A model generated the notes under the pieces. It did not search any database, had not been told where the DNA came from, and saw nothing but the letters and a program-made list of their open reading frames with translations. Below, piece after piece: positions 59,800 through 64,000 of a DNA stretch of 64,000 bases. The position numbers and the translations under genes were made by a program. Positions within the stretch are counted from its first letter, which is position 1, and every line of letters starts with the position of its first letter. The stretch comes from Diogma glabrata (Eukaryota > Arthropoda > Insecta > Diptera > Cylindrotomidae), in the NCBI GenBank assembly GCA_963693315.1, contig OY856188.1, positions 263,371,162 through 263,435,161 on the forward strand, in the 5' to 3' direction.

Positions 59800-62180
59800 C
59801 TAAATTACAGTATTACATTCGTGAGCCAAAAGTGAAATTCTTACTCCCACTTTTTCTGGCTTTTCTCGACGTTTTATGTATGTCTGTCTGCCAGCCGTCA
59901 TTACCTACGAAATCTAGAAAACCGCTGAAGGAATTTCAACAATTTTTAGGCATACTCAAGGGACAGGTTCAAAAGGACGCTGTGTTCGATAACTGTACCG
60001 GAATGGTGTCAAAAAAATCATTAGGTGTGTCAAAAATAGCAAATTTTCATATTTTTGGTTTAAAAAACGTTCATTTTTTGTGATTACGAGTAGGATATTA
60101 ATGACTTGCTAGATTCAACAGTTAATCCCATCCATAGTTTTGCTGATGATAGCACACTTAATGCGTCACATGATATGACAAATTTGTATGCACCATCAAA
60201 TCTTAATATCGCTAGATCAAACTTGATAGAGTCATTAAATATTGATTTAAAAAGCATCTAATTTTGGGGATGTGCTACTCCTGTTGAATTCAACACAAGC
60301 AAAACTTAAGTTTGTCATTTTTCTAGGTTATCAGCACCTAATCCTTTTTTAATAAAGTTTGATTCAAATGATCTTGAAGAGAAAGAATCTGTTAGAAGTC
60401 TAAGAGTTGAGATTGAAAATAATATGAAGTGGAATTCTCATATTTTTAGCCTAGCAAAGAATACTGTTCAAAAATTGGGTCGTTGTCGTAAGGTTTTTAA
60501 TAGTGAGCAGCTTCTTTTAATATACAAATCATTTATTGGTTCCTGCATGGAGTATTGTTGTCACATATGGGGTGGACCCCATATAAGTAGTTTGAAATGT
60601 CTTGATTCTATACAGCGGAGAGCTGTTAAATTGATCGGCAACTCGACTCTTACAAACGAGCTTGATTGCCACATAGAAGAGACGTCGCTGATTTGACGGT
60701 ATTTTACAAGTATATTATGGACGAACGGGCGTCTGCGGGGATCAAATCGATTTTCCTGAACCTGCAAACTTCGCTCGTTTCACAAGAGCATTAATAGCAA
60801 CCCATTCTTATACGTTTCGAGTGACAAGGTGTAGAACTGTCGCTTTACAACGCGATTTTTTTAACAGAGTTTCTCATCTCTGAAATGCCTTACCGGCGGG
60901 GATCTTTCCTGATAATTTTAATCCTCAAAAATTTAAGATCAACGTTAATAAATTCCACAAAAAAAATTGAATAATACTTTCAAGCCTTAGGTCCTTGGTT
61001 AGCATGTTATCTTCGGATATTCAGAGACGTTGATCTATATTGGTTAACACTAAACATGCCTAACATTGAATAATAAAAAAAAGGAACATTGAATTGGGAG
61101 AAATCTTGATGGTAGGGATTGGTATGTGAGATCAGAAACTAGATTATTGCATTAAAAGTTTGTCAAAAAAATGTTGTCAAGTGTGTCAGAAGAAAGATTT
61201 TTATTTATTTTTTCACCCAATTTTTTGGAAAAAAAATAAAATTAATTATTTGTATGACATGAAATTTTATTATTACTATAGAGAATTATGGCATCATAAT
61301 TTTGTCAAAAAAATAATGTCAAGGGTGTCAAAAATGATTTCATTTATTTTTTTAGCCAATTTTTTGGTAAAAAAAATTAGCTGTTTTTATGACGTAAATG
61401 TAATTGAACATGAAATTGGACATAATAATTTTTGAATTTGTTATAGTTTTTGAAATATTTTTGGGATTTTGAAAAAAGTTTGTATTTTCAATTTTGTAAT
61501 AATTTTTGCAACATTTTTAGAATTATGGAAAAAGTTTTAATTTTTGATTTTGTAATAATTTTTGCAATATTTTTAGAATTTTGAAACAAAATAGAATTTT
61601 TGAATTTTATATATAGTTTTAGAATTCTGAAAAAAGTTTCAATTTTTTGTTTTGTAAGAATTTGTGGAATATTTTTAAGGTTGAAAAATTTTAAATTTTT
61701 GATTTTATTATAATTTTTGGAATTTTGAAAAAAGTTTCAATTTTTGATTTTGTTATAATTTTTGCAATATTTTTAGAATTTTGGAACAAAAATTTTAATC
61801 TTTGATTTTGGTATAATTTTTGGAATAGTTTTAGAAATTTGAAAAAAGTTTTTTTTAATTTTTACAATATTTTCTCGAAACACTAAATGGAAAGGTTTTT
61901 GAGTATTTTGCTGATTGTATCATCTTTTCACTAAATTATTTTAATTTATGATCTGTTATAATTTTCCGTCAACGTATTGATGTTTCGTGTTAGTTTTGTA
62001 ATAAATTTCTAAACAGAGATAAAAAATACTTGTACTTTAACAAAGAGATTTATGTTTGATACACATCGCTGCCCAAACTAAAAACCATGTCCTCATAAAA
62101 ATTTTTTGCCGAAAACCATATAAAAATCCTTAACCCAGACCAAAGTCTTGATATCTCAGAGCTGTGAGATTTCAGCCCAT
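59800..62180 (-). mobile_element. Repeat family with 56-bp array, copy 3 (minus strand)
   Basis: Complement of the order seen in copy 2: aaaccgctgaagg, tgtgttcgataactgtaccg, ggtgtgtcaaaaa, [insertion 60096-61082], ggaacattgaa, tgtcaagtgtgtca, array 61430-61870, then cgctgcccaaactaaaaacc and gatttcagccca. ORFs 59766-60083 and 61160-61435 lie in this repeat and are not genes. Confidence 0.75.
60096..61082 (+). pseudogene. CR1-like non-LTR element C, 5'-truncated younger copy
   Basis: Begins inside the RT with INDLLDSTVNP-like sequence followed by HSFADDSTLNASHD (catalytic FADD at about 60129-60150). It continues in broken frames to 60424-60696 (MKWNSHIFSLAKNTVQKLGR, NSEQLLLIYKSFIGSCMEYC and IQRRAVKLIGNSTLTNELD) and, after a frameshift near 60680, to ALPAGIFPDNFNPQKFKINV near 60890-60950. 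It ends in an A-run at about 61073-61082. Flanks show a short GGA duplication, and copy 2 of the host repeat gives the uninterrupted sequence gagtaggaacattg-like. Confidence 0.85.
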
Positions 62181-62866
62181 TTTGTTCATTATTTTTTCGA
62201 ACAATTTTTTTCAACAAAAAATTTTAACCACTGAAGTTCGAAAAAATTATGAAAAATTCGAGTTTTAGTCGGACCAAAATTGATATATTTTTAGATAAGG
62301 ATAGAACTTCGTTTTAAAAAAAAAGTTAAAATTTATTTGAATTTAAAATTTTTTGTTAATGGAAGTTGTATAAAAAAATTATAAAAATTAGAATTTTTAG
62401 TCAGACTAAAATCGTTAAAATTAAATATCTCAAGAACACGAATTAACGCCTCTTTGCAAATTTGAAATAGTTTAGAACAAGGATCGAACTAGTTTCAGAA
62501 AAAATATTAATTAATTTCAAATTGATCTTCGAGCCTAGCACCATCTTTAAAAAAGTTTTTATAATATTTTTATTTAAACATTAATTATAAAAACAATTAA
62601 TTAATTTTTTTAACCGGCTAGCTAGTTGATCATCTATCAAACAAAACTAAGTTTGATGAAATCGGTATAGCCGTTCTTGATCAATTTAATTTCAAAGTTA
62701 CATCGGATTGGCAGAATTTTCATTTTTCATGCATGCATGTTGCCGCCTATGCTCAAACTATGCACTTTAAAAAAAATGTAAAATAAGTAGTATTTTTTAT
62801 TTTGTCTATATTACTTTACGAAAAGGATTTTCAGGAAAATCAAAAATGGTCAAGTTCAAATTTTTC

Positions 62867-64000
62867 ACCTGTGTAGATCACGTGTAGATTTCCTATAAAT
62901 TTGGAGTAATTATTTGTACTATATCAAAAAACATTATTAGTCGTCTGTGTAAAATTTCAACACATTTTTAAATTTTTGTGTGTAACTCTAAAGTATTAAA
63001 TTGAATTTGATCTTGGGATGTATAATTATCAAACTTTAAGGAAACATGGGTTAAATAACAAAAACAAGAGCTATGAGTCTCTCGAACACAAACACCTGTT
63101 GATTGGTATTCAATAACTTTAAGTACTCATGGTGACTCTAGTAATTTGATAAAACATCAATCGATTTTAAGTATCTTTCGGCTTACATTTATACTAACAA
63201 CAACCAATAAATAAAACAAGTCATTTATCAAAATTACCACACACGATATAAAAATTAATTTTCATTCACATAGGAAATGTTTAAAGTCTCGCATAAATTC
63301 ATCCAAAATAGGCATTTTATATGAAAATATATAAAAATTAAAACTTTCATTAGACAAAATATTTTCAATCATTTCAAACTTGTTTTGAAAATTTTAATCT
63401 ACTATTATTACATAAAATTTATTTATTAAAAAGTAAACATAATATTAAAAACGCAAAAAAAAATTTTCAAACTAAATATACCAACCACATGTTAAAATAA
63501 ATATTAACACATTTTTACTAATAAACTGATTATATCAACTATCCCATAATAATTATTTTCTTTCAAACTTAAATCAAAGACAAATTGTCGCCATTATCGT
63601 ATGTATAAGAAAAAATTTATTATGAAAAGAAAATAATAAAGTTTACATGAAAACAAATTGAGAAAGAAGAAAAAAAAAATAATTATTATTTTATGCATAA
63701 AATATTTAAATTTATTTTTCATTCATTAAAAATTATAAAGGTTTCTTTTTGTTTAAAGAATTGTATAAGAATTATATTTTGTCGTTTAAGTTTTTTCGGT
63801 TCATTGATTCTCATAACAATTTTTGTAATAGCAATTAGATACAGTAGAGTAATAGGTGTGTACTGTAGCTGCTTCAAATGTATCAACAAAATTTTTCATT
63901 TCGACAAATTTCCACTTTCACCTCTAGAGACAAATAGATTACAAAATCAATTATTTTATTATACAACTAGTTAATTTGTTTAAAGTGAAACAACTCTGAC
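62867..64000. other. Unassigned AT-rich stretch to window end
   Basis: No gene recognised. The 93-codon opening at 63693-63974 has a hydrophobic core but no family signal and could be chance in this composition. Confidence 0.4.

Larger units (their letters stand above)
59055..62866. mobile_element. Large foldback with nested insertions
   Basis: Left arm (59055-59442 and 59719-59800) and right arm (about 62390-62866) are inverted copies: aacttgaccatttttgattt, taagtagta, gcatagtttgagcatagg, ccgatttcaacaaac-like, cttcgagcctagc-like and aaagaggcgttaat in order. The centre is copy 3 of the 56-bp-array family on the minus strand (59800-62180). A MITE (59443-59718) sits in the left arm and a non-LTR fragment (60096-61082) in the centre. 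No transposase. Confidence 0.75.

Noticed and set aside
63693..63974. 93-codon ORF at window end
   Set aside because: Possible membrane segment but no family motif; length is within chance for this composition.

Overview
The window looks like nuclear DNA of an arthropod, most likely an insect. It is very AT-rich, carries many long homopolymer runs and (TA)n and (AC)n microsatellites, contains no prokaryotic operons, and is packed with insect-type transposable elements: Jockey and CR1-like non-LTR retrotransposons, an RTE scrap, a Penelope-like element, a mariner, a hAT, and several MITEs and foldback elements. The species cannot be named from sequence alone. No intact, recognisable host gene was found. 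Host-gene candidates are weak: a spliced model at 30.5-30.9 kb, a 154-aa ORF at 22.8-23.3 kb that has decayed relatives, and a small secreted Cys-containing ORF at 51.2 kb.

Layout. 0.2-2.4 kb: inverted-repeat element with arms of about 530-560 bp. 2.4-9.0 kb: old CR1-like non-LTR element split by a younger, almost complete Jockey element (2919-7112) with a 15-bp target-site duplication and poly-A tail. 10-18.2 kb: related foldback elements, including a roughly 5-kb one (12513-17490) into which a mariner (13982-15271) inserted with a TA duplication, then a 560-bp palindromic MITE (17638-18197). 18.3-19 kb: two long hairpins and a short TIR element. 21.3-22.5 kb: first copy of a repeat family carrying a 56-bp tandem array; further copies lie at 55.3-56.9 kb (inside a non-LTR element) and 59.8-62.2 kb (inside a large foldback). 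22.5-23.7, 32.6-35.5 and 40.1-40.5 kb: pieces of one repeated unit that includes the 154-aa ORF. 31.9-33.6 kb: two nearly identical 708-bp direct copies. 35.9-38.7 kb: decayed hAT inserted in a (TA)n tract. 39.5-40.1 kb: Penelope-like fragment with YVDD and GIY-YIG motifs. 41.4-44 kb: another copy of the 12.5-kb family, with a Harbinger-like MITE and a tRNA-like relic. 44.7-45.9 kb: foldback. 49.1-49.4 kb: two adjacent MITE copies. 50-52.4 kb: repeat pieces, an RTE scrap and a non-LTR 3' end. 54.3-58.5 kb: degenerate CR1-like element. 59-62.9 kb: nested foldback.

The genes here do not form a pathway. They are selfish elements at different stages of decay, nested in a readable order of insertion. 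The feature that stands out is the density of long inverted repeats, at least seven with arms from tens to hundreds of bases, which could form hairpin RNA if transcribed. All identifications are from reading the sequence; no database search was run.
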